DNA from: Nodosilinea nodulosa PCC 7104
GTDB taxonomy: Bacteria; Cyanobacteriota; Cyanobacteriia; Phormidesmidales; Phormidesmidaceae
Direction: 5' to 3'
Length of the DNA: 64,000 nt
Assembly: GCF_000309385.1 (NCBI RefSeq)
Contig: NZ_JH976537.1
Location: forward strand, 5,648,360 to 5,712,359
Below the pieces are notes generated by a model. That model had not been told where the DNA came from. It did not search any database and saw only the letters and a program-made list of their open reading frames with translations. Both the position numbers and the translations under genes were made by a program. Positions 45,013-54,017 of the stretch are shown piece after piece. Numbering within the stretch: the first letter of the stretch is position 1; every line of letters begins with the position of its first letter.

Positions 45013-45127
45013 TGGCGGGTTCAGGGCTACGTCTTGCCCCCACCTACCCCCCTGGTCTGTGGCAACGTCCTGAGTACTCTGTACATTACTAACTTCAGCC
45101 CCTTACCCCTTCTACCCTCAAAACCCC

Positions 45128-45805
45128 ATGGCACCCATTCATATCTCCTACTTCTCCGATGTTCTCTGCGTCTGGGCCTATATTGCTCAAATCCGTCTCG
45201 ATGAGCTGAAGGCTACCTTTCAAGACAACATTGAAATTGAGCTGCACTTTGTCTCTGTTTTTGGCAATGCTCGCGAAAAACTGGAGAAAAGCTGGCGCGA
45301 TCGCGGTGGGTTTCAAGGCTATAGCGACCACATCCACGAAGTCGGCAAAAAGTTCGAGCACGCCACTGTACACCCTGAAATTTGGACTAGCGTAAGGCCA
45401 CCCTCGTCGATGTCCTCTCATTTATTTCTCCATGGGATTAAGCTGCTGGAAATCAAAGGCATTGTGCCAAAATCAGAGAACAGTTTTGAACGGGCCACCT
45501 CGGCCTTTCGAGAGGCTTTTTTTGCCAAGGTGATGGATATTTCTGACCGCAATGTGCAATTTGCCATTGCTGAAGAGATCGGCCTCCCGATCGCCATGAT
45601 TCAGCAGCAAATTGACAGTGGCGAGGCCTATGCTCAACTCTCTAAAGATTTTGATCTGGTGAAGGAGCATGCGGTGTCTGTTAGTCCCACGCTGATCTTC
45701 AATGAAGGACGACAACGGCTCAACGGCAATGTCGGCTACCGCGTCATCGAAGCCAATATTCGAGAATTGCTGCACAATCCCCCCGTTGAAGAATCCTGGT
45801 GTTAG
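45128..45805 (+). CDS. DsbA-family (FrnE/HCCA isomerase-like) thioredoxin-fold protein
   Basis: The 225-residue protein opens MAPIHISYFSDVLCVWAYIA, with the DsbA-FrnE fold start but only one Cys (C14) where CxxC is usual. The C-terminal cis-Pro region is VSVSPTLIFNEG. Without the second Cys it may act as a glutathione-S-transferase-like or isomerase enzyme. No signal peptide, so cytosolic. Confidence 0.85.
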   Translation: MAPIHISYFSDVLCVWAYIAQIRLDELKATFQDNIEIELHFVSVFGNAREKLEKSWRDRGGFQGYSDHIHEVGKKFEHATVHPEIWTSVRPPSSMSSHLFLHGIKLLEIKGIVPKSENSFERATSAFREAFFAKVMDISDRNVQFAIAEEIGLPIAMIQQQIDSGEAYAQLSKDFDLVKEHAVSVSPTLIFNEGRQRLNGNVGYRVIEANIRELLHNPPVEESWC

Positions 45806-45980
45806 ATTGAGCAACAATCAGTTCTTACTAGGTAGCTAAAAAATATTCCCCTTTCGATTAGGTAATCTCCTGCCTGCTTATGACCCGACAGTCTTTGAAA
45901 GCAAGGCATGAACAGAGGTTTCACGTAGTACGATACTGGCAAAACCAGCTTCTCATGCTTAATCAACGTGTAGAGGACTC

Positions 45981-47423
45981 ATGGATCTTTTATCAAATAC
46001 CGTTGCACTCTCGCGAATGCAGTTTGCGCTGACGGCCATTTTTCATATGCTGTGGCCCGTTTTGACGACGGGCATGGCCATTTACCTGGTGATTGTGGAA
46101 GGGCTATGGCTCAAGACGCGCAACCCCGACTACTACCGCCATGCTCGCTTCTGGTCAAAGCTTTACGTGCTTAACTTTGGCATTGGGGTGGCCTCGGGGC
46201 TGCCGATGGAGTTTCAGTTTGGCACCAACTGGGCACCGTTCTCAGAGGCCGTGGGCGATTTCTTTGGCAGCATCCTGGGCTTTGAGGGGGCCATGGCCTT
46301 CATGCTAGAGGCGGGGTTTCTGGGCATTATGCTGTTTGGCTGGGGGCGGGTGCACCCGGTGATCCACTACCTGGCGACGATCATGGTGGCCTTTGGAGCT
46401 AACCTATCGACCTTCTGGATTTTGGTGGCCAACTCCTGGCTGCAAAGTCCGGCGGGAGGCGAGATGGTCAACGGCAAGTTTATTGTCAGCGACTATTTTC
46501 AGGCGATCGCTAACCCCTTCATGGTCAAGAGCGTGTCGCACATGTTCTTTGCTACCCTGGAAACCTCGCTGTTTGTGATTGGCGGTATTAGCGCCTGGTA
46601 CATTCTCAACAACCGTCAGCAGGCGTTCTTTAGCCAATCGCTCAAAATTGTATTGGCCGCCGCCGTCGCCGTTACGCCGCTGCAAATCTACATCGGCCAC
46701 CTCAGTGCCGAACAGGTGGCCCACTACCAGCCCACCAAACTAGCGGCGATGGAAGCCAAGTGGGAGACCAGCCCCGCCGGACAACCCGCCGACTGGAGCC
46801 TGCTAGCTATCCCCGACGAGGCCACCCAAACCAATAAATGGGAAATCACCATTCCCAACGGGTTAGGCTACATTTTGGAATTTAAGAAGAACCTGTCTGA
46901 GCCGGTGTTGGGGCTGAGGGAGTGGCCTGCCAGCGATCGCCCTCGCATGGTGGGGCTAATCTACTATGCTTTCCGCATCATGAGCGGCATTGGTTTCTTT
47001 TTGGCCGGGCTGATGCTTTGGAGCGTCTTGCAGTGGCTGTTGGGCAATCTCTCCACCGAAAAGATTGGCCAGCAAACCTGGCTGCTGCGCACCTGGATCT
47101 TTGCCGCCCCATTGGGCTATATCGCCGTGGAATCGGGCTGGATTGTGCGCTGCGTGGGGCGGCAACCCTGGACCCTGTACGGCCAAATTCGCACCGCCGA
47201 TGCTGCTTCTCAGATCCCGGCCAGCAATGTACTAACCTCGCTGACCCTGTTTTCGGTGGTGTACTCGATCCTGTTTGTCGCGACCCTGTACTTTGGCAGC
47301 CGGATCATCCGCCAAGGTCCCAATCTAGAGCTACCGATTCCAGGGTTAGATGATCAACCGGCGGTGGAGACCGAACCCGCTACCTTTGTGCCCGATCAAC
47401 GTCCGCTCGAAGCCCAGCAGTAG
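45981..47423 (+). CDS. cydA: Cytochrome bd oxidase subunit I
   Basis: The 480-residue membrane protein has family landmarks: SRMQFALTAIFHMLWPVLTTGM, FQFGTNWAPFSEAVGDFFG, a short Q loop (CIO-like), and GRQPWTLYGQIRTADAAS. AGAGGACTC precedes the start. It transfers electrons from quinol to O2. Bd oxidases resist sulfide, which fits the sulfur island. Confidence 0.95.
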   Translation: MDLLSNTVALSRMQFALTAIFHMLWPVLTTGMAIYLVIVEGLWLKTRNPDYYRHARFWSKLYVLNFGIGVASGLPMEFQFGTNWAPFSEAVGDFFGSILGFEGAMAFMLEAGFLGIMLFGWGRVHPVIHYLATIMVAFGANLSTFWILVANSWLQSPAGGEMVNGKFIVSDYFQAIANPFMVKSVSHMFFATLETSLFVIGGISAWYILNNRQQAFFSQSLKIVLAAAVAVTPLQIYIGHLSAEQVAHYQPTKLAAMEAKWETSPAGQPADWSLLAIPDEATQTNKWEITIPNGLGYILEFKKNLSEPVLGLREWPASDRPRMVGLIYYAFRIMSGIGFFLAGLMLWSVLQWLLGNLSTEKIGQQTWLLRTWIFAAPLGYIAVESGWIVRCVGRQPWTLYGQIRTADAASQIPASNVLTSLTLFSVVYSILFVATLYFGSRIIRQGPNLELPIPGLDDQPAVETEPATFVPDQRPLEAQQ

Positions 47424-47438
47424 CAGTAGGTGATTGAT

Positions 47439-48452
47439 ATGGACGCATTAGTACATTTTTTGCCCCAGGTGTGGTTTGTCATTCTGGCCCTGTTTTTGTT
47501 TCTCTACGTCATGCTCGATGGGTTTGACCTGGGGGTGGGCATTCTCTCGCTCACCAGCTCCGACGAAGAGCGGCGCAGTCTTCTGATGACCAGCCTGGGC
47601 AATATTTGGGATGCCAATGAGACCTGGCTGGTGCTGATGGGTGGAGCCCTATTTGGAGCCTTTCCTTTAGCCTACGGCACCATCCTCAGCGCTCTGTACA
47701 TTCCCATCTTCATGATGATTTTCGGGCTCATTTTTCGGGCGGTGGCCTTTGAATTTCGGGAGCATTCCAACCTCAAGCTGCTGTGGAATTTTGCCTTTGG
47801 GGCAGGCAGCTTTCTCGCGGCCCTGGGCCAGGGTTTTGCCCTGGGGAGCGTGATTGAAGGGATTGAGGTAGATGAGGCCGGTCACTTTATCGGCTCTACC
47901 TGGGACTGGCTCGACTGGCGATCGCTCCTGGTCGCCCTGACCTTAATTCAGGGCTACGTGTTGATTGGCTCCACCTACCTGATTTTAAAAACCGAGGGGG
48001 AACTGCAAAAGACCCATTACCGGACAGCTAAGCTGGCCGCTACCACTACAGTTATCGGCGCGATTTTGATCACCATTGTGACTCCCATCGTTTACGAAGC
48101 CGCACGTACTCGCTTATTTAGCCCGCCTTTAATCTATGTTTTTGCCGTGATTCCGGTGCTGGGGATGATGTTAGTGGGGCTACTACTGCGCAGCCTAAAT
48201 CGAGAGGAAGAATCCACGCCCTTTATTTGGACAATTTTGATCTTTTTGCTCACCTTTATTGGCTTAGGACTAATTGTATTCCCCTACATTATCCCCACCC
48301 AAATTACCATCTACCAGGCGGCAGCAGCCCCCAGCGCCCTGGTGTTTATGCTCACCTTTATTGGGGTGCTAATTCCGATCATGCTGTTCTACAACATCTA
48401 TAACTATGTGGTGTTTCGCGGTAAGGTGGCGGGCAGCGCCTACGGCGAGTAG
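47439..48452 (+). CDS. cydB: Cytochrome bd oxidase subunit II
   Basis: ATG 47439 (after AGGTGATTG) is favoured over the GTG at 47430. The 337-residue protein has about eight spans and the subunit II start VWFVILALFLFLYVMLDGFDLGVGIL, plus GNIWDANETWLVLMGGALFGAFPLAYG. It follows cydA by 15 bp. No cydX-like peptide or cydDC genes are visible. Confidence 0.95.
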   Translation: MDALVHFLPQVWFVILALFLFLYVMLDGFDLGVGILSLTSSDEERRSLLMTSLGNIWDANETWLVLMGGALFGAFPLAYGTILSALYIPIFMMIFGLIFRAVAFEFREHSNLKLLWNFAFGAGSFLAALGQGFALGSVIEGIEVDEAGHFIGSTWDWLDWRSLLVALTLIQGYVLIGSTYLILKTEGELQKTHYRTAKLAATTTVIGAILITIVTPIVYEAARTRLFSPPLIYVFAVIPVLGMMLVGLLLRSLNREEESTPFIWTILIFLLTFIGLGLIVFPYIIPTQITIYQAAAAPSALVFMLTFIGVLIPIMLFYNIYNYVVFRGKVAGSAYGE

Positions 48453-48499
48453 GGGCATCAAACAGAATTCACTATCATTTGCGATCGCGGTTATCAACC

Positions 48500-49087
48500 A
48501 TGTGGAATGAGCGCTACAGCCAACCTGACTATGCCTTTGGCAAGCACCCCAATGATTTTCTTGTTCAGGTCATCGAACAGATTCCCCAGGGGCGGGTGCT
48601 GTGCCTGGGCGAGGGCGAAGGGCGAAATGCGGTGTATTTAGCCCAGCAGGGCTGTAACGTCACAGCGGTAGATGCCTCCTCAGTTGGCTTGGAGAAAGCC
48701 CAAAAACTGGCAGCAGAAAGGTCTGTGGAGATAGAGACAATCGTGGCAGATCTGGCCGATTTCCTGATTCAGCCCGGCGTCTGGGATGGCATAATCTCTA
48801 TCTTCTGTCACTTACCTCCGCCTCTGCGCGCCCAGGTTCATCGGCAGGTTGTGGCGGGGCTGCGGCCAGGTGGCGTTTTTGTCCTCGAAGCCTATACGCC
48901 TCGGCAGCTAGATTTCAAAACCGGGGGGCCACCCAAGGCAGAAATGATGATGGATTTAGCGACTCTCCGCCAGGAACTGGGAGGTCTAGATTTTAAGCAG
49001 GCCGCAGAACTTGAGCGCGAAATTCAGGAAGGACGGTTTCACCAAGGCCGCAGCGCTGTCGTGCAAGTGCTTGCCTTCAAACCATAG
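48500..49087 (+). CDS. Class I SAM-dependent methyltransferase (TehB-like)
   Basis: ATG 48500 gives the normal family start MWNERYSQPDYAFGKHPNDFL. The 195-residue enzyme has motif I VLCLGEGEGRNAVYLAQQG, VTAVDASSVGL and the post-motif IISIFCHLPPPLRAQ. It is close to tellurite/thiol S-methyltransferases. Methylation of sulfide or metalloids would suit the context, but that is inference. Confidence 0.85.
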   Translation: MWNERYSQPDYAFGKHPNDFLVQVIEQIPQGRVLCLGEGEGRNAVYLAQQGCNVTAVDASSVGLEKAQKLAAERSVEIETIVADLADFLIQPGVWDGIISIFCHLPPPLRAQVHRQVVAGLRPGGVFVLEAYTPRQLDFKTGGPPKAEMMMDLATLRQELGGLDFKQAAELEREIQEGRFHQGRSAVVQVLAFKP

Positions 49088-49147
49088 AATAAATTGACAG
49101 TCTCTCACTCAAAAAAGTGGAGCCAGGGCAAACTATAGAGCATCTAT

Positions 49148-49510
49148 TTATCGAGCAAAAATCATCTTGATTGCGATCGCCAGCATGGCAATACCAAACA
49201 CTTTTTCCAGCAGCACATTCGGGAGTACAGTCGCCAACCTTGCCCCCAGCAGTCCACCCACAAAGAAACCTATACACAAAAGAGCCGCAATCTGAAAATT
49301 TACATACCCTTGCTTGTAGTAAGTCCATGCTGCCAGTAACCCAACTGGTGGAACTAGCATCGCCAGCGTTGTACCCTGGGCTTCGTGTTGCGATAAACCA
49401 AACCCAAAAATCAAAACTGGGACAATGATAACTCCACCACCAATCCCAATCAAACCACTTAAAACACCGACCAAAAGCCCCAGGAGCAAGTACAGTAAAA
49501 TGTGTGTCAT
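49148..49510 (-). CDS. Half-size TauE/SafE-family permease
   Basis: The 120-residue protein has four spans and one family repeat (LLVGVLSGLIGIGGGVIIVPVLIFGF). It is half of the usual ~250-residue transporter, so it must dimerise; half-size members are known. It is divergent from the 918-aa fusion gene across 56 bp. Confidence 0.88.
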   Translation of the reverse strand: MTHILLYLLLGLLVGVLSGLIGIGGGVIIVPVLIFGFGLSQHEAQGTTLAMLVPPVGLLAAWTYYKQGYVNFQIAALLCIGFFVGGLLGARLATVLPNVLLEKVFGIAMLAIAIKMIFAR

Positions 49511-49566
49511 AGGTGAACCTATCTTTGCTCTAATTTGTAGTCACGAACAAAACTATTAAGTTTGGA

Positions 49567-52323
49567 GTGATTTTGACCAACGGCCTTCAGCCTGAGTCAG
49601 CTCTGACAGTTCCAGGGCAGTCATTGTCTCTGGGAGTGAGTACCGTGGGCATTGTAACGCTGGATGAAGATGCAATTCTGGAATGTAGCAATTGGCTCAG
49701 CTTCCATCGCATTTGGGGACAGCTTCCAGCTGAGGCCCTGCAAGCCCTGGCCCAGTCCTTACATATCTTTCGGGTAGACCCCCAAACACTGATCTACCAG
49801 GAGGGTCAGCCTGCCACCGGGCTCTACTTACTCAAGTGGGGGGCGGTTGAGATTTATCGACTCTCCCCGATCGGCAAATCGCTGATTCGCCAGCGCAGCG
49901 CCGGGGATCTATTTGGCTATGTGTCGCTGATGGCCAACCCCGATCACGGTCGACATCAAACCCAGGCGATCGCGCTGACGGCCAGCGAGCTTTGGTTTTT
50001 GCCCCAGGCCCAGTTTCATCAGTTGTTGCAGCAGTATGCCGACATTGAGCATCTGTTCAACGCCCTGTTAGCCCAAGACCTCAACGCGTTTAGTGCCCGC
50101 ATTGCCCAAGAGCAGTGCCGCATCCAGGGGCTGCGAGACTACATCCACGCGGTGCCTACCGGAGAACCGATTCTCGGCAGCAGTAAGTTTAGCCAAAAGC
50201 TGAAGGAAGCCGTTGACCAAGCTGCCACAACGCTCAAACCGGTGGTCTTGCAAGGGCCACCGGGCACCGGCAAAACCTTTCTAGCCGGGCTGATCCACAG
50301 CCTATCTGGCCTGGCCGACCAACCCTTTGTCGAGCTAGATTGCGCCAAACTCCCCCGCCTCGACGATGGCCGGTTAGATACCGACCTGCTGTTTGGCCGG
50401 GTTGGGGAGTCCCCAGGCCTGATTGAGCTCCTAGAACGAGGCACCTTACTGCTGAGCAATGTTCAGGTGTTGATGGGGGCGGGGGATGCTCCTGGGGAAA
50501 ATCCTGCTTCTGCTCCGGGAACGCTATGGGAACGACTGATCCATTACCTACAAACCGGCAACCTCCTGCCTAACCCGAGTCGGGGGGACATCAACGCTGG
50601 GATAACCGCCCAGCCCCAGCCCATCCAATCCTGGGTGCGACTCATGCTGGCAGCCCCTGGCACAGTCGATCTACCGGAGGTCGAAACCCTTGCCATCAAG
50701 CTGTTTAGCCTGCCCCAGCGCAAGGCCGATATTCCAGACTTTGCCCGCCACTGGCTGGGTCGGTTTTGCCAGGAATACAATCGTTCCCTTCTCACCCTAG
50801 ACCAGGCCGATTTGCGCCGCCTCATTAGCTACGACTACCCCGGCAACCTCACCGAACTGGCCGAAATTCTGCACCGAGCGGTGATCATGACCCCTGCCGG
50901 ACAAACGGTGATTCCAGAGCAGGCTCTATGGTCAGTGCAGTCGGCCAAAAATGCCTTCCGAGTCGATCTACTCACCCAGGTGCCCTGGCTACGGCGAGTC
51001 TTGCTCAGCCGCTGGTACCCCGAAGGACTATGGATCGCGATGATGGCGGTGTTTGTGCCCGTCACCGTTGCCGGGTTCCTAGGGCCGCAAACCCGAGACA
51101 GCAGCGTTACGCTCAATTTCTTTTGGGCCTGGTGGTGGCCGGGTTATCTGCTGCTGTTTGCCTTTATTGGTCGTCTGTGGTGTGCCGTCTGCCCCTTCAT
51201 GATCACGGCGGAAGGGCTGCGGCGGCTGTCGCTCTGGCTGTTTCCTCGCCAGCAGTTGTCCTGGCCGACTCGGTGGCTCAACCGCTGGGGAGCGTGGGTG
51301 CTCTTTGGCGGCTTTGTGGTGATTTATCTCTGGGAAAAGCTCTGGGATTTGCCCCACCACGCCTATCTCTCGGCCTGGCTGCTGTTAGCGATTACGGCAG
51401 GGGCGGTGATGTTTAGCCTGGTTTACGAACGCCGGCTGTGGTGTCGCTACCTCTGCCCCATCGGCGGCATGAACGGCATGTTTGCCAAGCTAGCCATGGT
51501 GGAGCTGCGGTCGACCCAACAGGTATGCGGCAGCCAGTGCAGCACTTTTGGCTGCTATAAGGGCAGTAGTGCAACCCCCGTCACCTTTGCCGATGCCCTG
51601 CCCACGGAAGGCCAAGCCACCGGAGGCTGCCCCCTCTATTCCCATCCGGCGCAGCTGCAAGACAACCGCGACTGCGTGCTGTGCATGACCTGCCTCAAGG
51701 CCTGTCCGCACCGCTCGGTGCAGCTCAATTTGCGCTTTCCCGCCTCAGATTTGCTGGACAATCATCAGGGCAATTGGGCCGAAGCGGCGCTGCTGCTGCT
51801 TTTGTTTGGTGGGGTATTGATGCACCACAGCCAGCAAATCTTAGGGTGGCTAGGGTTCAACGGTGTCGCCATGGATGCGGGCCACCTATTGACCAGTACG
51901 CCGATCGCCCTAGCCCTTCTGAGTATCCCGGCGGGGCTGACCTACCTCACCCATGGGATCGCTCGCCGCCTTGATCCCGAACAGCCGACCTATCTCACGG
52001 TCATCTATGCCTATCTGCCCTTTGTTCTAGCCGCCAATCTGGCCCATTACATCCCTGCCGCCATGACCGAAGCCGGGCAGATTCTCCCCGTTCTGGCTCG
52101 CACCTTGGGCTACAGCGGGGCCGGTTTGCCGACTCTCACATGGAGTAGCGATGTGGCGCAGTTTCTTCAGGGGGTTACCCTCCTGTCGGCCCTGGTTTTT
52201 AGCCCCTATCCGCTACTGCGCATTACCAAACGAACCTTGCTTAGCAATCTTCCCCATCTGATGCTGATGGTGGGGTTGGCCGGGTTCTTTTTCCAACTAC
52301 TGATCAAAAGTTCTGGACTATGA
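49567..52323 (+). CDS. Fusion of cNMP-binding domain, degenerate sigma54-type AAA+ domain and membrane 4Fe-4S polyferredoxin
   Basis: The 918-residue protein has a Crp-like cyclic-nucleotide-binding domain (about 45-165) and an AAA+ domain (about 200-455). The AAA+ has Walker A GPPGTGKT (230-237), but the Walker B position reads TLLLSNV without Asp/Glu and the GAFTGA loop is absent. Membrane spans follow with WCAVCP (C539, C542) and WCRYLCP (C626, C630), as in NapH/CcoG/NosR-type proteins. A Cys cluster (C654, C658, C663, C688) and a ferredoxin motif C703-x2-C706-x2-C709-x3-C713 come next, then five more spans. The start is GTG 49567, or TTG 49573 with better GGAG spacing. The stop overlaps cysK by four bases. 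Confidence 0.9.
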   Translation: MILTNGLQPESALTVPGQSLSLGVSTVGIVTLDEDAILECSNWLSFHRIWGQLPAEALQALAQSLHIFRVDPQTLIYQEGQPATGLYLLKWGAVEIYRLSPIGKSLIRQRSAGDLFGYVSLMANPDHGRHQTQAIALTASELWFLPQAQFHQLLQQYADIEHLFNALLAQDLNAFSARIAQEQCRIQGLRDYIHAVPTGEPILGSSKFSQKLKEAVDQAATTLKPVVLQGPPGTGKTFLAGLIHSLSGLADQPFVELDCAKLPRLDDGRLDTDLLFGRVGESPGLIELLERGTLLLSNVQVLMGAGDAPGENPASAPGTLWERLIHYLQTGNLLPNPSRGDINAGITAQPQPIQSWVRLMLAAPGTVDLPEVETLAIKLFSLPQRKADIPDFARHWLGRFCQEYNRSLLTLDQADLRRLISYDYPGNLTELAEILHRAVIMTPAGQTVIPEQALWSVQSAKNAFRVDLLTQVPWLRRVLLSRWYPEGLWIAMMAVFVPVTVAGFLGPQTRDSSVTLNFFWAWWWPGYLLLFAFIGRLWCAVCPFMITAEGLRRLSLWLFPRQQLSWPTRWLNRWGAWVLFGGFVVIYLWEKLWDLPHHAYLSAWLLLAITAGAVMFSLVYERRLWCRYLCPIGGMNGMFAKLAMVELRSTQQVCGSQCSTFGCYKGSSATPVTFADALPTEGQATGGCPLYSHPAQLQDNRDCVLCMTCLKACPHRSVQLNLRFPASDLLDNHQGNWAEAALLLLLFGGVLMHHSQQILGWLGFNGVAMDAGHLLTSTPIALALLSIPAGLTYLTHGIARRLDPEQPTYLTVIYAYLPFVLAANLAHYIPAAMTEAGQILPVLARTLGYSGAGLPTLTWSSDVAQFLQGVTLLSALVFSPYPLLRITKRTLLSNLPHLMLMVGLAGFFFQLLIKSSGL

Positions 52324-53300
52324 CGATTCATCGTGACATTACCGCAGCTGTCGGTCATACCCCCCTGGTCAAGTTGCAGCGACTGCCCCAGCAGTTTGGC
52401 TGTGTCGCTGAGCTGGTGTTGAAACTGGAGGGCATGAACCCAGCCAAGTCGGTAAAAGACCGGATTGCCATCAGCATGATCCTGGAGGCCGAAGCGGCTG
52501 GTTTAATTCAGCCGGGCGTCTCGACCATTGTAGAGGCCACGTCTGGAAATACGGGCATTGGGCTGGCGATGGTCTGTGCAGCCAAGGGCTACCGCCTGAT
52601 GTTGACCATGCCCGCAAACATGAGCCGAGAACGGCAGCAAATTCTCCAAGCCTACGGAGCGGAGGTGATTTTAACCGCCGCAGAGGCTGACATGCTGGGG
52701 GCGATCGCCCATGCCAATCACCTCCTCACCACCCTGCCGAACGCTTTTTCGCCTCACCAGTTCAGCAACCCGGCCAATCCCAAAATTCACTACGAAACCA
52801 CTGGCCCCGAAATCTGGCAAGATACCGATGGTCAACTGGCGGTTCTGGTGGTGGGTGTGGGCACCGGGGGAACCCTCACGGGAGCCGGTCGCTATCTAAA
52901 ACAAAAAAATCCTCACCTCCAGATCGTGGCGGTTGAGCCGTTCAAGAGTGCAGTCCTGAGCGGGCAGCCTGCGGGGGAACACAATTTACAGGGCATTGGG
53001 GCTGGGTTTATTCCCGATGTCCTACGGGTCGATCTGATCGATGAAATTGCGACGGTTACCGAGCTCCAGGCCTATTCAATCGGGCGACAACTGGCCCAGC
53101 AAGAAGGCATCCTGAGCGGCATTTCTACCGGAGCTGCAGTCTATGCTGGTCTACAGGTCGGGCAGCGCCCCTGCTACCGCAACCAACGTATCGTGATCAT
53201 CCAACCGAGTGGAGGGGAGCGCTACCTCAGCACGGCGCTGTGGCATGAGGTAAATCCTGACGATCCGTTAGCAGCGCAGCCTATAGCTCTGAGTCATTAG
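52320..53300 (+). CDS. cysK: Cysteine synthase (O-acetylserine sulfhydrylase)
   Basis: The 326-residue PLP enzyme has K46 in NPAKSVKDR, the substrate loop EATSGNTGIGLA, and the glycine loop VGVGTGGTLTGAGRYL. It joins sulfide with O-acetylserine. The start overlaps the stop of the 918-aa fusion gene (ATGA), so the two are translationally coupled. The usual C-terminal SAT-interaction context is not visible here. Confidence 0.95.
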   Translation: MTIHRDITAAVGHTPLVKLQRLPQQFGCVAELVLKLEGMNPAKSVKDRIAISMILEAEAAGLIQPGVSTIVEATSGNTGIGLAMVCAAKGYRLMLTMPANMSRERQQILQAYGAEVILTAAEADMLGAIAHANHLLTTLPNAFSPHQFSNPANPKIHYETTGPEIWQDTDGQLAVLVVGVGTGGTLTGAGRYLKQKNPHLQIVAVEPFKSAVLSGQPAGEHNLQGIGAGFIPDVLRVDLIDEIATVTELQAYSIGRQLAQQEGILSGISTGAAVYAGLQVGQRPCYRNQRIVIIQPSGGERYLSTALWHEVNPDDPLAAQPIALSH

Positions 53301-53318
53301 CCCTAATCTGTAGAAGCC

Positions 53319-53903
53319 ATGCTGCCTGATGCGTACCCCTCCTGGCAGGTTCAAGACCGCTTTCTAGAACTCCACTCTCGCTGGATGACCCTGATCGGCG
53401 AGCACTGGCAAGACGCTCAGGGGCAACGCCTAGAGTATTGGCGCATTGAAAAAGCCGACTCAGTCATCGTCCTACCCATTCAGAAGGATACCCTGGTTCA
53501 GCCTCAGATTTTGCTACCCCCTGCTAGCTATCGGCCTGGTGTAGGAAGGGTGACGCTAGATTTCCCTGGGGGGCGGCGTCTGGAGGGGCAGAGGCCCGAA
53601 GAGGCTGCAATCTCAATTCTAAAACGAGAGTTAGGCGTTGAAGTCACCTCAATTACCCAGCTCATTGCTCTAAACCCCGAAGGCTGGGCCATTAACAGTT
53701 CCTTCTCCAATCAAAAACTCTATGGCTTTGTCGCTCACATTGAAGCAGGGCCCCCGCTGTCGCCGCCATTTACCGCTGCGACTTATCCTGCAGATTCAGC
53801 GGGCGTGCATCAATTACTCTGTGAACTTACCTGCTTGCAATGTCGCTCTGTTCTGTTGGAGTGGTACGCCCACCAAAGCGACCTGTCACCACAAGACAAC
53901 TAA
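53319..53903 (+). CDS. Nudix-like hydrolase with degenerate Nudix box
   Basis: The 194-residue protein has DFPGGRRLEGQRPEEAAISILKRELGVEV, which aligns to a Nudix box but lacks the REUxEExG glutamate pair. Hydrolase activity is therefore uncertain. It follows cysK by 18 bp and may be in the same transcript. Confidence 0.75.
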   Translation: MLPDAYPSWQVQDRFLELHSRWMTLIGEHWQDAQGQRLEYWRIEKADSVIVLPIQKDTLVQPQILLPPASYRPGVGRVTLDFPGGRRLEGQRPEEAAISILKRELGVEVTSITQLIALNPEGWAINSSFSNQKLYGFVAHIEAGPPLSPPFTAATYPADSAGVHQLLCELTCLQCRSVLLEWYAHQSDLSPQDN

Positions 53904-54017
53904 ATGACAACTCGTGTATCTACCGGTTGGTAGGATTCTGCAAGTAGGGAGCCCCCTGAAAACTCCTATGAATCTAGCTTGCCTTGGATATTTATCCTTA
54001 GCTGCCTTTGTCAGTGA

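Noticed and set aside
49567-50940. Reading the 918-aa protein as a true sigma54-dependent activator
   Set aside because: No GAFTGA loop, no acidic Walker B residue and no DNA-binding domain, and cyanobacteria lack sigma54.
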